Below, one piece after another: positions 16,455-23,971 of a DNA stretch of 28,011 nucleotides. Every line of letters begins with the position of its first letter. Within the stretch, counting starts at the first letter, position 1. The notes under the pieces are model-generated. The model was not told the DNA's origin. It did no database searches and was given only the letters and a program-made list of their open reading frames with translations. Source of the DNA: a virus; the IMG/VR virus record IMGVR_UViG_3300030202_003564, positions 1-28,011 of that record. One strand, written 5' to 3'. Position numbers and translations under genes: made by a program.

Positions 16455-16763
16455 TTAATATTGGCGGCCTTGTTGACGATACATATCAAAATCTTTATAA
16501 ATTTTTGATTCTAATTGGTTAACTCGTAAATTAGTTTGAGAAATAATATTTTTTTCTTTTTCAGAGATTTGTTTTTCGTTTTCAGCAATTTTATTTAACA
16601 TTGTTGTAAATGAATGTAAATGGTCTTTTTTAAAATCTTTTAATTCACGTTTTAAAATTTCATTTTGATTTTTAGTATCCCTAGCCATTTTAAGAAAAAC
16701 AGCAAATAAAATAACAATCAACATATCGATTGCAGCAATTATTTCTATAGTATAAGACATCAT
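16455..16763 (-). CDS. Small membrane-anchored coiled-coil protein, unknown
   Basis: I cannot name this protein. It has 102 residues. Residues about 5-25 (IEIIAAIDMLIVILFAVFL) form one transmembrane helix close to the N-terminus. The rest, from residue 30 on, is a charged coiled coil (KNQNEILKRELKDFKKD and onwards) ending in MYRQQGRQY. Two adjacent ATG codons (16763, 16760) could both serve as start. It lies between the tube gene and the gp26-like gene, downstream of a strong terminator, so it needs its own promoter; a degenerate late-like sequence AATATATTATACT is present at 16783-16771. Single-helix plus coiled coil is compatible with an inner-membrane spanin-like or holin accessory role, but no lysis neighbour supports this. 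Confidence 0.7.
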   Translation of the reverse strand: MMSYTIEIIAAIDMLIVILFAVFLKMARDTKNQNEILKRELKDFKKDHLHSFTTMLNKIAENEKQISEKEKNIISQTNLRVNQLESKIYKDFDMYRQQGRQY

Positions 16764-16788
16764 CTATATTAGTATAATATATTAATGT

Positions 16789-16817
16789 AAAAAAAAAGCT
16801 CGGCATAGCCAAGCTTT
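16789..16817 (-). terminator. Rho-independent terminator after the tail tube gene
   Basis: In gene orientation AAAGCTTGGC, loop TAT, GCCGAGCTTT forms a ten-pair stem (one G-T pair), at 16817-16808 and 16804-16795, followed by a run of T that continues to 16789. It starts 24 bases after the tube stop codon and would end the sheath-tube transcript, so the abundant sheath and tube genes are separated from the low-level assembly genes. Confidence 0.85.
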
Positions 16818-16840
16818 CTTTAAGAATATTTGAATTTTTT

Positions 16841-17329
16841 TTAGAAGTTCAATACACAATAATCCATACCAATGGTCATTTGTATTTCTTGTACTGTTTC
16901 ACCTTCATCCCAGTTTAAATCTGCAAAGTTAGCATTTTTAATAAATGCTCCTTTAAGAATCCATTCTGATACAATATCACCTACAGGTCCTAAGATATCT
17001 ACAGTTAAGTCTTTCTTATAGAAATCACTGTAACCATCTCTACCTGTTACTGATTCGTGGTGTAAGCGTAACCACTCCATAGTTGCTTGAGCACCTGAAG
17101 GAGTAATTGGGTCAAATAAAGTCATGGTAACATCGTTCCAAACTAATCTACCTTTAATCTTACGGTAAACATTAATATGGTTCATTGTGATTTCGTTCTG
17201 CTCGAACCCAAGACCTGATAGACCTTTAATCATAAAGCTTGGGATACCATCAACATATAGGATAAACCTATTAGCCTGTTTCGGTTCGAAGGCTGTGAAG
17301 AAAATTTCGTTTGGATCAATTACTGGCAT
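16841..17329 (-). CDS. 19: Tail tube protein, T4 gp19-like
   Basis: This is the inner tube subunit of the contractile tail. It has 162 residues, the same size as T4 gp19 (about 163). The family features are present: an N-terminal RFILYVDGIPSFMIKGLSGL segment, the strand EITMNHINVYRKIKGRLVWN, a TLFDPITPSGAQATMEWLRLH loop and helix, and the closing QEIQMTIGMDYCVLNF strands. It follows the sheath gene after 44 bases, with a late motif in between, and is followed by a strong terminator. Sheath followed by tube is the standard T4-like order. No Shine-Dalgarno sequence is seen; the leader is ATAAACAACACAGCA. Confidence 0.92.
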   Translation of the reverse strand: MPVIDPNEIFFTAFEPKQANRFILYVDGIPSFMIKGLSGLGFEQNEITMNHINVYRKIKGRLVWNDVTMTLFDPITPSGAQATMEWLRLHHESVTGRDGYSDFYKKDLTVDILGPVGDIVSEWILKGAFIKNANFADLNWDEGETVQEIQMTIGMDYCVLNF

Positions 17330-17348
17330 TGCTGTGTTGTTTATTTAT

Positions 17349-17358
17349 TATAAATATT
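17349..17358 (-). promoter_or_regulatory. Late-module motif AATATTTATA (copy 4)
   Basis: In gene orientation it reads AATATTTATAAT, 19 bases before the tail tube ATG. The right half is a perfect TATAAT. Confidence 0.45.
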
Positions 17359-17373
17359 CAAATAATTAGTTTT

Positions 17374-19116
17374 TTAACTTGGGAACGTAGCTCCTGTAGG
17401 CAAGATGTTGAAATCTAAGTAAATGAATTCAGCTGTCTTAGTTGGTTGTAAGTAGATTTGACCAATTAATTGGTTTCTATCAATTACATCTGGAGTGTTG
17501 TTACTAGAATCCATTACAACTTTAAACGCGAATAAACCTTGTCTTTGTTGTACTGATTCCAAATATGGGTTAACTGCTGCTAAGAAATTATTTCTTGTAG
17601 CAGTAGTATTTTGATCAAATACTAAACCTAATGCTATTTGAGAAATGAATGATTTAAGTGCTATTAACAATCTACGAACATTTACGCGATCAAGAGCAGA
17701 TGCTCTTCTTTGTAGCGTTTTCTGACCGTATACTACAACTCCTGTTCCAGGGAATGTAGCAATTGGGTTAATATTTCCTTCATATAAAGTATCTCTATTA
17801 GTTGAAGATACTTTTCTTTCCGCGGTAATTACCGTAGATAATCCTCCTCTGTTGATACCTGCTGGAGCAAACCATGGCTCGCTTACACTGTCGTTATATG
17901 CGAAAACTCCCGGTATCATAGTTGATGCTGGTACCCATACATTTTTATTGGCAAAAGCATCTCTAATTCTAACCCATGGCCAATAAGTGGCAGCATATGA
18001 ACTATTTAAATTAGATGCTTGGTTTACTGCGTTAGTAATAGTTGAACCCCAAGCTACTAGATCCAATACAAAAATACTGTCTCCTCTTACTTGAGTATTA
18101 TTAATAATAGTAGTTACTTGAGATGAATAATCATCATAATAAATACCTGGAGTTGCTATAACATTAAAGCTGAAGTCATCTTGATTAGCTAGTAAACTAA
18201 TCATATTAGTATAATCCGCTCCTACTAAACCTTGAGAATTTGTAGAAGTAATATCATTATAATACTTATTAGCTCCTATTTTTGATTGTGCTTGGAAATT
18301 ACTACCTGCAGCACCACCAAATGCACCTCCTTCAGAACCTGATCCTACTGCTGGGATAGATGCTGTGTAAATTGAACGAGCATTACCTGCATTATCAAAG
18401 AAATTATAGGTAGGCTTAAGAACTTCTTTTACTCTAATATATCTTGAATTATTAGGATGTGAACCTGAAATTTCAATGTAATTTTCTGTTGCGTTATAGT
18501 TTCTTGTTTGATCACCTATTACTGCAGAAATGTAATTAGGTTGAGTTTCATCCAAAGAAAGATTAGGGAAAGTTTCTAAAACTACTTTATTAACTTGAGT
18601 ATCATCACCTCGTCTAATTACTAGAGAGAATAAACCGGATGATGTATTATTAGTAGCTATTTCGTATCTAATATTTTCTACTGAACCTGATGTTAAAGCG
18701 TCATTAGCTAATAGAGATCCAGAATTATTAAATTCTACACCTTTATCTAATGCTTCTAGAGTAAATGAATTAATTTGGCCATCAGACCCTGAAGATGCTA
18801 ATATACTAGCTGTAGCAAAAGTCCAAACTGAAGCACTTGGTACTGTTCTTGCTACTGTAAGTGAAGTACCTCCGTTAGCAAAATAATTTTGAGCTGCTAG
18901 AGTAGTTAAGGGAGTATAAGTTCCACTACCACTTTGTAGTGTAGTACCGAAACGATTAGAGTAGTCACTAAAGGTAGTTACAAGTACAGGATCTTCAACT
19001 GGACCTTTAACTGTTGGACCTATAAGTGCCGCACCTAATGTTACGGGTTGTTGGGTTACGAAAGACTGGTCGTTTTCATTTGCTAATACGCCAGGGGATA
19101 CTAAAATTTCTGCCAT
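17374..19116 (-). CDS. 18: Contractile tail sheath protein, T4 gp18-like
   Basis: This is the outer sheath subunit that contracts to drive the tube through the envelope. The 580 residues are close to T4 gp18 (659). The N-terminus LVSPGVLANENDQSFV and the following AALIGPTVKGPVEDPVLVTT are the standard sheath opening. The middle is a variable Ser/Thr/Asn-rich surface domain. The C-terminal third has the conserved sheath core: ALDRVNVRRLLIALKSFISQ, YLESVQQRQGLFAFKVVMD, DVIDRNQLIGQIYLQP and AEFIYLDFNILPTG, which form the interlocking strands. It is followed by the tube gene and preceded by a late motif 24 bases before its ATG. The surface domain is the part most likely to carry glycans if the adjacent transferases act on the virion. 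Confidence 0.94.
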   Translation of the reverse strand: MAEILVSPGVLANENDQSFVTQQPVTLGAALIGPTVKGPVEDPVLVTTFSDYSNRFGTTLQSGSGTYTPLTTLAAQNYFANGGTSLTVARTVPSASVWTFATASILASSGSDGQINSFTLEALDKGVEFNNSGSLLANDALTSGSVENIRYEIATNNTSSGLFSLVIRRGDDTQVNKVVLETFPNLSLDETQPNYISAVIGDQTRNYNATENYIEISGSHPNNSRYIRVKEVLKPTYNFFDNAGNARSIYTASIPAVGSGSEGGAFGGAAGSNFQAQSKIGANKYYNDITSTNSQGLVGADYTNMISLLANQDDFSFNVIATPGIYYDDYSSQVTTIINNTQVRGDSIFVLDLVAWGSTITNAVNQASNLNSSYAATYWPWVRIRDAFANKNVWVPASTMIPGVFAYNDSVSEPWFAPAGINRGGLSTVITAERKVSSTNRDTLYEGNINPIATFPGTGVVVYGQKTLQRRASALDRVNVRRLLIALKSFISQIALGLVFDQNTTATRNNFLAAVNPYLESVQQRQGLFAFKVVMDSSNNTPDVIDRNQLIGQIYLQPTKTAEFIYLDFNILPTGATFPS

Positions 19117-19140
19117 TTCCTAGGAGATTAATATTTTGAT

Positions 19141-19150
19141 TATAAATATT
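19141..19150 (-). promoter_or_regulatory. Late-module motif AATATTTATA (copy 5)
   Basis: In gene orientation it reads AATATTTATAAT, 24 bases before the sheath ATG. It also forms a small A/T inverted repeat with the AAATATT just downstream. Confidence 0.45.
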
Positions 19151-19167
19151 AGAAAAAGTATTAAAAA

Positions 19168-19419
19168 TTAATTCTGTTTTATAAACTCTCCTGTACTAGT
19201 ATCAATAGAACCTTCACCATATTTATCTTGTAAAGATTTAGCTAATTTTTCTTTTTCTACTTGAAGAGGATCAATTGAATCCTTTAATTCCTTCTTTTGT
19301 TTAAGCAAAATTTGTAATTGATATTCTAAAGTACCGAGTTGAGATATAAACTTTTCTTCTTTTGTTTGTAAATCAGTTATTGTTTTTATCTCTTCTTTTG
19401 TTAAAAACACTTTTTCCAT
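19168..19419 (-). CDS. Small coiled-coil protein upstream of the sheath gene, unknown
   Basis: I do not recognise a named family. The 83 residues are a nearly continuous Lys/Glu/Leu-rich helix from residue 5 to 68, with heptad-like spacing (EEKFISQLGTLEYQLQILLK), ending in a short Gly/Ser/Thr tail. It resembles a prefoldin-like or chaperone-type coiled coil. It lies between the glycan module (20 bases away) and the sheath gene (51 bases away). The late-like motif GATAAATATT lies three bases before its ATG, too close for a normal leader, so it may be read through from upstream genes. Its position before the sheath hints at an assembly or regulatory helper, but nothing else supports that. Confidence 0.7.
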   Translation of the reverse strand: MEKVFLTKEEIKTITDLQTKEEKFISQLGTLEYQLQILLKQKKELKDSIDPLQVEKEKLAKSLQDKYGEGSIDTSTGEFIKQN

Positions 19420-19422
19420 GAT

Positions 19423-19432
19423 GATAAATATT
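19423..19432 (-). promoter_or_regulatory. Late-module motif, variant AATATTTATC (copy 6)
   Basis: In gene orientation it reads AATATTTATCAT, with one base changed from the other five copies, only three bases before the ATG of the 83-residue gene and 4 bases from the glycan-module boundary. Confidence 0.35.
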
Positions 19433-19439
19433 ATAGAGG

Positions 19440-21749
19440 TTATTTAAAATTTATTTGTTGTTTTATTTTATTGAATACTTGGGTCGGAGTTATTGATTTT
19501 TGACAAATATGTTGTTTATCGGTCCCCTTCCAAATAGGGCACCAATCCCAATCTCCTGCGTCAAATACAAAATTAGGATTAACCCAACAAGAATTACATA
19601 CAGATTCATTACGAACCCTAGTTACTCTAGTTTGAAATTCATGTTCTTTAGAAGTAAAATTGTTTAACATTAAAGTTTTTTTACCTAAAGACCAATTAAA
19701 CCAAGCTAGTCCTGAGCTTAAACCTATAAATAAAGTTGAGTGGTGTAAAATATTAGCTATTATATCAAAAGATTGATTCCAATATCTAATTGCTTGGGGA
19801 TAATGAAGTTCATTTTTACTTAAAACTACTACTTGATATCCTATTTGATTTAATAATTTAATTAAAATTTCCCAATTTTCTCGAGGCCATTCTTTACAAC
19901 CAGCTGTTGATTCAGGTCCTATAACTACATATTTACCTTTAATTAATTTTTCTTTTTTTGGAAAATCCAACCCATAATTTAATTCTTTAAATTCTAAACC
20001 TAAAATATCAGTAGCTGTTTGTTGTAATGGGTTTAAATTAACTTGATTTGGATGACCATCTTTATTATTAAAAAATTCTTTTTCATCTCTAAACCAACCT
20101 ATTTTATAAATAGTTTTACAAGGTAATTGTGTTCCTGGTTCTATAAATTCAATATCTTTATAAGCTGGGAGATTTTTGAACCATGAATTATAGAAAGTAG
20201 CTAGACTAATTTTACATTTATGTTTTTTAGCAAATTCTACTGCATATGGGGTCCATGCTATATTATCACCTATGGATTTTGATTCTAATCCAATAATAAC
20301 ATGCTCATTTGTTAAGTCTAATTTATCTACTATTTCTCCATTAATTTTTATAATCCAAGGGATGTAATATTTTCTACTACATGAAGTCCACATATTATTA
20401 GTCATATTAGCACTATGAACTACTTCATTAGTATCCCCATTTATAAATTCTATAAAATAATCTTTTACATTATCTCCATTAATTTCAACTTTAGGACCAT
20501 CAGTATATGTTATAATAATATCATTTGGTTGAGAGATTACAGGTGTATAATTGTTTAAAAAATCTTGTAAAGTATTATTACCAATATCAGCTACACGATC
20601 CCAATTAAAATCTTTATGAATTATTTTTGATTCTTCTAAAGCTCGTTTTTTGTGATTATTATAATTTTCAAAAGCGTCACGCATTACAAGTGATAAATCT
20701 TCAAAATCAGGTTCTGGGTAACTACCTGGAAGATCGCTCATTGTGTAACGACCATAGTTATTACTATTTGCTAATTTCTCTCCTATTATTTTTACAGGTA
20801 AACCTTTATCTTCAGCAAATTCCATTTGTCCTGATCCCGCTGAATAAATAGATGGTGTTCCACAAGCCATAGCTTCAATTAAAGGTAAGTTCCACCCTTC
20901 ACTACGAGCACATGATAAAAATATATGACCATTTTTCATGTATGTTATATAATCTTCTCTTGATGGGAAATGTTTAATTTTAATTCTATCATCTACTAAA
21001 TTATAATAAGCTAATCTTTCTTCTGTAGTTTTAAAACCATCCATTTTTTCACCCCACATATTATCAATAGATAAAATAAGATCAATAGGTTCTTCAGGTG
21101 AAAATGTTTTTAAAAAAGTTTGAATTATTTCTTTAGTAGATTTACGATAATCCCAACGACCAAATAAAATAAATTTGAATCGACCATCTACATAATCTAA
21201 TTCAGTTGTAGGGGATTCTGGATAGAAAGTTTCAATATCTACACCTTCAGGTACTACTTTTACTTTATTAGGATCTGCTCCTTGAGCTATAGTACATTTA
21301 GCTTGCCATTTAGAAGGAACCCAAATTTGATCATATTTTAATAACCGTTGAAAAAAACTTTCCGGTTGTAATGTAGTTTCCCAAACATTATAGGCAATTT
21401 TAGGACCTTTATAAGACTCATAAAAGTAATAGTGATTAGTTTCACTTAACACTAAATTCACATTATGATTAAAATTATTTGGGTGGTGTGAATATATAAG
21501 ATGGTTATGTAATATGTTATTATCTTCTTGTAAAGTCTGTTCACATAATAATTTTTTATCTAAATCAGTTAAATATGGTTCTTCATTATGAGGTTCATCA
21601 CTTAATCCTTTCCATTGTCCTCCTATAGTAAAGTTTCTAACTTTAAGATCAATGTGTTTTGAAAGATGTCTAAAAAAATCTCTAGTATGGTTATTATACC
21701 CTGTAGTTCCCACATAAGAAGCATGGGCATATACTTTTGGATTTTTCAT
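19440..21749 (-). CDS. Fused glycosyltransferase: GT4 domain plus TibC-like O-heptosyltransferase domain
   Basis: Two transferases are joined in one 769-residue chain. Residues 1-400 form a GT4 (GT-B) enzyme: YDQIWVPSKWQAKC (139-152), VVPEGVDIETFYPE (165-178), FKFILFGRWDYRK, and the donor-site SEGWNLPLIEAMACGTPSI with the E-x7-E pair at E284 and E292. Residues about 405-769 match the bacterial autotransporter O-heptosyltransferase (TibC) type: a strand-rich lead-in, then VIIGLESKSIGDNIAWTPYAVEF (484-506), VVIGPESTAGCKEWP (608-622), LFIGLSSGLAWF (673-684), and a cysteine cluster C718, C721, C737, C749, with WCPIWKGT and ITPTQVF. TibC-type enzymes attach heptose to serines of surface proteins and use four cysteines to bind a metal. 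It is one base from the mutase gene. The acceptor is unknown; protein O-glycosylation is the family precedent. Confidence 0.85.
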   Translation of the reverse strand: MKNPKVYAHASYVGTTGYNNHTRDFFRHLSKHIDLKVRNFTIGGQWKGLSDEPHNEEPYLTDLDKKLLCEQTLQEDNNILHNHLIYSHHPNNFNHNVNLVLSETNHYYFYESYKGPKIAYNVWETTLQPESFFQRLLKYDQIWVPSKWQAKCTIAQGADPNKVKVVPEGVDIETFYPESPTTELDYVDGRFKFILFGRWDYRKSTKEIIQTFLKTFSPEEPIDLILSIDNMWGEKMDGFKTTEERLAYYNLVDDRIKIKHFPSREDYITYMKNGHIFLSCARSEGWNLPLIEAMACGTPSIYSAGSGQMEFAEDKGLPVKIIGEKLANSNNYGRYTMSDLPGSYPEPDFEDLSLVMRDAFENYNNHKKRALEESKIIHKDFNWDRVADIGNNTLQDFLNNYTPVISQPNDIIITYTDGPKVEINGDNVKDYFIEFINGDTNEVVHSANMTNNMWTSCSRKYYIPWIIKINGEIVDKLDLTNEHVIIGLESKSIGDNIAWTPYAVEFAKKHKCKISLATFYNSWFKNLPAYKDIEFIEPGTQLPCKTIYKIGWFRDEKEFFNNKDGHPNQVNLNPLQQTATDILGLEFKELNYGLDFPKKEKLIKGKYVVIGPESTAGCKEWPRENWEILIKLLNQIGYQVVVLSKNELHYPQAIRYWNQSFDIIANILHHSTLFIGLSSGLAWFNWSLGKKTLMLNNFTSKEHEFQTRVTRVRNESVCNSCWVNPNFVFDAGDWDWCPIWKGTDKQHICQKSITPTQVFNKIKQQINFK

Positions 21750-21750
21750 A

Positions 21751-22854
21751 TTACTTATTAAATTCTTTTATTTTAGCTAAAGCTTGAGCTATTACTTGAT
21801 GCATATCATAATATACGTAAGTTGCAAGTCTCCCCCCAAAAATATAATTATTAAGACTTAAAGTTAAATTATAATACTTATTATATATTTCCATATTATC
21901 TTGATCTCTAATAGGATAATAGGGTTCATTATTCCCATTATAATCTACAGAATATTCTTTACTTATTATAGTTCCTTTTTGATTTTGAGGATCAAACCAC
22001 TTATGTTCTAAAATTCTAGTATAAGGTACTTCAGAATCTGTATAATTTATTACTGGGTTACCCTGGAAGTTGTCTTGTTTAAGATGGTCTGTTTCCCATC
22101 TAAGACTTTTATATTGTAATTTTCCAAATTTATAATTAAAAAATTTATCAATAGGTCCAGTATAAATTATTTTTGATGCTAAGGAATCATAATATTCTTT
22201 TTTATCAAAGTAATCAACATTAAGTTTAATATCAATCCCTTCTAACATTTTTTTAAATATTTGAGTATAACCTCCAATAGGCATTCCTGTATATTTATCA
22301 TTAAAATAATTACTATCCCAAGTAAATCTAACTGGTAGTCGTTTTATAATTGAAGGTGGTAAGTCTATACAAGATCTATTCCATTGCTTTTCAGTATAAC
22401 CTTTAATTAATTTTTCATAGATATCTTTCCCAACCATTGAAGTTGCTTGTTCTTCAAGATTTGTAACATTTCCTTTAAATTTTTGAGATTCAATTTTTTC
22501 TTTTGCTTGTTCAGGTTCAGTTACTCCCCACATTTGATTAAATGTCCACATATTAAAAGGAAGTGTATACATATCCCCTTTATAATTTGCAATAACATTA
22601 TGAGTATATTGTCTAAATGGAGCAAATTGATTTACATAATCCCAAAGTTTTTTATCATTAGTATGAAATATATGAGCCCCATATTTGTGAACATGAATAC
22701 CATTTATATCTTCAGTATAACAATTCCCACCAATAGTTTCTCGTTTGTCTATAACTAAACATTTTTTACCTTGTTTATTCAATTCATGGGCACATACAGA
22801 ACCAAAGGGACCAGCCCCTACTATTAAATAATCGTATTTAGGAGTAATATCCAT
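21751..22854 (-). CDS. glf: UDP-galactopyranose mutase
   Basis: This flavoenzyme converts UDP-galactopyranose to UDP-galactofuranose, the donor for Galf-containing glycans. The 367 residues are the normal length. The N-terminus is the FAD dinucleotide fold, YDYLIVGAGPFGSVCAHEL (GxGxxG) and LVIDKRETIGGNCYTED, then the family block VHKYGAHIFHTNDKKLWDYV. Later parts also match: the FNMWTFNQMWG segment, the KGYTEKQWN region, RLPVRFTWDSNYFNDKYTGMP and the C-terminal GGRLATYVYYDMHQVIAQAL. It overlaps the upstream glycosyltransferase gene by 17 bases and is followed after one base by the fused GT gene. It provides the clearest chemical clue for the module: the glycan probably contains galactofuranose, unless the enzyme only alters host sugar pools. 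Confidence 0.95.
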   Translation of the reverse strand: MDITPKYDYLIVGAGPFGSVCAHELNKQGKKCLVIDKRETIGGNCYTEDINGIHVHKYGAHIFHTNDKKLWDYVNQFAPFRQYTHNVIANYKGDMYTLPFNMWTFNQMWGVTEPEQAKEKIESQKFKGNVTNLEEQATSMVGKDIYEKLIKGYTEKQWNRSCIDLPPSIIKRLPVRFTWDSNYFNDKYTGMPIGGYTQIFKKMLEGIDIKLNVDYFDKKEYYDSLASKIIYTGPIDKFFNYKFGKLQYKSLRWETDHLKQDNFQGNPVINYTDSEVPYTRILEHKWFDPQNQKGTIISKEYSVDYNGNNEPYYPIRDQDNMEIYNKYYNLTLSLNNYIFGGRLATYVYYDMHQVIAQALAKIKEFNK

Positions 22855-23971
22855 TTTGAGAAAAAGAAGTTGCTATGTTGTGTAATTCTTGACAAAAGGT
22901 TCCAGTATTATAATATGCACTATTTTCAATTAAAAAAGAAGATTCTGGGAATGGATTAGGTCTATTAACGTCTACTAATTTAGTTGTAATTGACATCATA
23001 TTGTTATATTGTTCTTTAGATTGATAATGTAAAGCTAATTTAACATAATGTTCATTTCTACTAGGATTAAATAAAGTTGCTTTTTCTAAAAAGTAAACAT
23101 GTTTTTCATGGTCTCCAATCCAACTATAAGCATCTGCTATTAATATACAAGCATAATAACCCATATCATCTAATCGATTTGGATGTTGGGTTTGTTCAAA
23201 ATTATGTAATTTATTTAAATATTGGGTATAATAGAAAATTACTCTGCGAGCATATTCTTCTGAGTGAGCTTGTCCAAAGGGTAAATTATCAGGATCTCTA
23301 TAGGCATCATTATATGACTTAGCTATATACCATAAATGATAATCATCTTCTAGTACTTTATTTGATGGTATTTTATCTAATTCAAGTTCTAAAGCATCAG
23401 TTAAAAATTTCATAGGAGCAAACCAAGTTTCTCCATCATTAGTAATTATTTGTTTAAAACTAGAAGGTAAACTTACTCGTTGAAAATTTTCCCCTACATC
23501 TGGTAAGTGAATGGTTTCATGTCTTTTATCTTTTTGGAAAAACCATGGAAGTTTAGCATTCCATAACCAAGTACGAAAATATAATGAATTTCCAGGATCT
23601 GCTGTGATATTAAAACTATTAATTGATGTATCAGTAAAAATTTCCCAATCAAAAGTTTCATCAACAGATAATTGCTCATCAGCATCCATACGTAAAATCC
23701 AATCACAACCATGGTTTGATTTTAAGCATGTTTGTAATGTATGGTCTCTATTAAATCCTGGATATTCCCATTTAGTTTCATAAGTAAATCCTGGGATGTT
23801 TCTTTCGTTGAAGAAATTATCAATTATATTTCGAGTATTATCTGAACCATTACATTGGACAACATAATAATCAATATAATCTACAACAGATGTTAACATT
23901 CTAGTAATAGTAGCTTCTTCACTACCAACCATAGCGTTCATTACGATTTTAATATGGGGTGGTTTTTTCAT
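22838..23971 (-). CDS. Glycosyltransferase family 2-like protein with C-terminal helical repeats
   Basis: The first 210 residues resemble a GT2 (GT-A) transferase: HIKIVMNAMVGSEEATITRM opens the fold and WILRMDADEQL (91-101) carries the DxD metal/nucleotide-sugar site at D96 and D98. The HxxxHL-like DKRHETIHLPD follows. The C-terminal half (about 240-350) is helical, with pairs such as ACILIADAYSWIGDHEKHVY and HYVKLALHYQSKEQYNNM, typical of TPR repeats that hold acceptors or partners. It has 377 residues and no membrane segment. It overlaps the carbamoyltransferase stop by 4 bases and the mutase start by 17, so it is co-translated with them. The sugar and acceptor cannot be read from sequence. 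A related organisation, GT2 plus TPR, occurs in peptide and protein glycosyltransferases. Confidence 0.8.
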   Translation of the reverse strand: MKKPPHIKIVMNAMVGSEEATITRMLTSVVDYIDYYVVQCNGSDNTRNIIDNFFNERNIPGFTYETKWEYPGFNRDHTLQTCLKSNHGCDWILRMDADEQLSVDETFDWEIFTDTSINSFNITADPGNSLYFRTWLWNAKLPWFFQKDKRHETIHLPDVGENFQRVSLPSSFKQIITNDGETWFAPMKFLTDALELELDKIPSNKVLEDDYHLWYIAKSYNDAYRDPDNLPFGQAHSEEYARRVIFYYTQYLNKLHNFEQTQHPNRLDDMGYYACILIADAYSWIGDHEKHVYFLEKATLFNPSRNEHYVKLALHYQSKEQYNNMMSITTKLVDVNRPNPFPESSFLIENSAYYNTGTFCQELHNIATSFSQNGYYS

